Part shown: positions 7,082 through 7,226 of the stretch, in pieces | How positions within the stretch are numbered: the first letter of the stretch is position 1 | Layout: every line of letters starts with the position of its first letter | Origin: an uncultured Clostridia bacterium | Lineage (GTDB): Bacteria; Bacillota; Clostridia; Lachnospirales; Lachnospiraceae | Direction: 5' to 3' | NCBI GenBank assembly: GCA_947088195.1 | Contig: CAMUFS010000155.1 | Span: forward strand, 1 to 7,226 | Length of the DNA stretch: 7,226 bases | Translations under genes and position numbers: made by a program | Notes under the pieces: model-generated | Told to the model about the DNA's origin: nothing | The model's database searches: none | What the model saw: only the letters and a program-made list of their open reading frames with translations

Positions 7082-7222
7082 GCAGAGCCAAGCCATCTAT
7101 ATCCTCCGTCACCGCGCTCCCGCTTAGTGAAAAACGTAACGGACACTAAGCTCGTGAGAAACCTCGCTAAGTGCCAACGTTTTTCAATAGGTTCCTTGAG
7201 GATATATAGGGCTTGACCCTGC
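7082..7222. repeat. Long imperfect palindrome, possible MITE-like element or structured RNA
   Basis: The two halves of this 141-base stretch are inverted repeats of each other. The outer arms 7082-7106 and 7198-7222 pair at 21 of 25 positions. After an unequal internal loop, GAAAAACGT (7129-7137) pairs perfectly with ACGTTTTTC (7177-7185). Then 7141-7151 pairs with 7166-7175 apart from one bulged A and one A-A mismatch, and a GAG/CTC tip closes an AAAC loop (7156-7165). It is richer in G+C than the A/T-rich gap before it (7011-7060). No start codon with a Shine-Dalgarno site or protein family is seen in it, so I read it as non-coding. Candidate identities are a miniature inverted-repeat element, the end of a larger mobile element, or a structured RNA. 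It ends 4 bases before the window edge, so the outer boundary and any target-site duplication cannot be judged. Confidence 0.7.
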
Positions 7223-7226
7223 TACT

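Noticed and set aside
7013..7216. Small + strand open frame of 67 codons
   Set aside because: No Shine-Dalgarno site, no recognisable protein features, and it runs through the ung terminator flank and the long palindrome, whose base pairing explains the sequence better.
7082..7222. Integron attC site
   Set aside because: The length and imperfect palindrome fit superficially, but no RYYYAAC/GTTRRRY core pair lies at the arm ends and no integrase or cassette is seen.

Overview
The window looks like a chromosomal segment of a motile, low-G+C, Gram-positive anaerobe, most likely a Lachnospiraceae-type clostridium. This rests on A/G-rich Shine-Dalgarno sites before every gene, A/T-rich gaps, canonical SigA-type promoters, a CheV coupling protein, and a bactofilin paired with a membrane-anchored M23 protein. 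The taxonomic call is inference; there is no rRNA or marker gene to fix it. All eight genes that I accept lie on the + strand.

Region 1 (1-1674) is a cell-envelope pair. A good promoter (-35 at 21-26, -10 at 44-49) precedes a membrane-anchored coiled-coil M23/LytM-domain protein and then a bactofilin. Bactofilins commonly scaffold M23 peptidoglycan hydrolases, so the two probably act together in cell shape or local wall remodelling. The M23 domain has Asp where the last metal-binding His is expected.

Region 2 (1675-2811) is a single chemotaxis gene, cheV (CheW domain plus receiver), with its own extended -10 promoter and a strong intrinsic terminator.

Region 3 (2812-3595) encodes a divergent Sir2-fold protein that keeps the fold landmarks but appears to have Cys in place of the catalytic His.

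Region 4 (3581-7010) runs from a promoter inside the end of the Sir2-like gene through a hypothetical membrane protein with a long Lys/Glu-rich segment, then hisH, hisF and ung, and ends in an intrinsic terminator. Gaps are short and Shine-Dalgarno sites touch or overlap the preceding stop codons, so this is probably one transcript. HisH and HisF together form imidazole glycerol phosphate synthase; Ung is uracil-DNA glycosylase. No other histidine genes are in the window.

Region 5 (7011-7226) has no credible gene. It holds a long imperfect palindrome (7082-7222) that can fold end to end into one hairpin, with a 25-base outer inverted repeat paired at 21 of 25 positions. It may be a MITE-like element, the end of a larger mobile element, or a structured RNA, and it is the least explained item here. 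It runs to within 4 bases of the window edge, so its true boundary is unknown.
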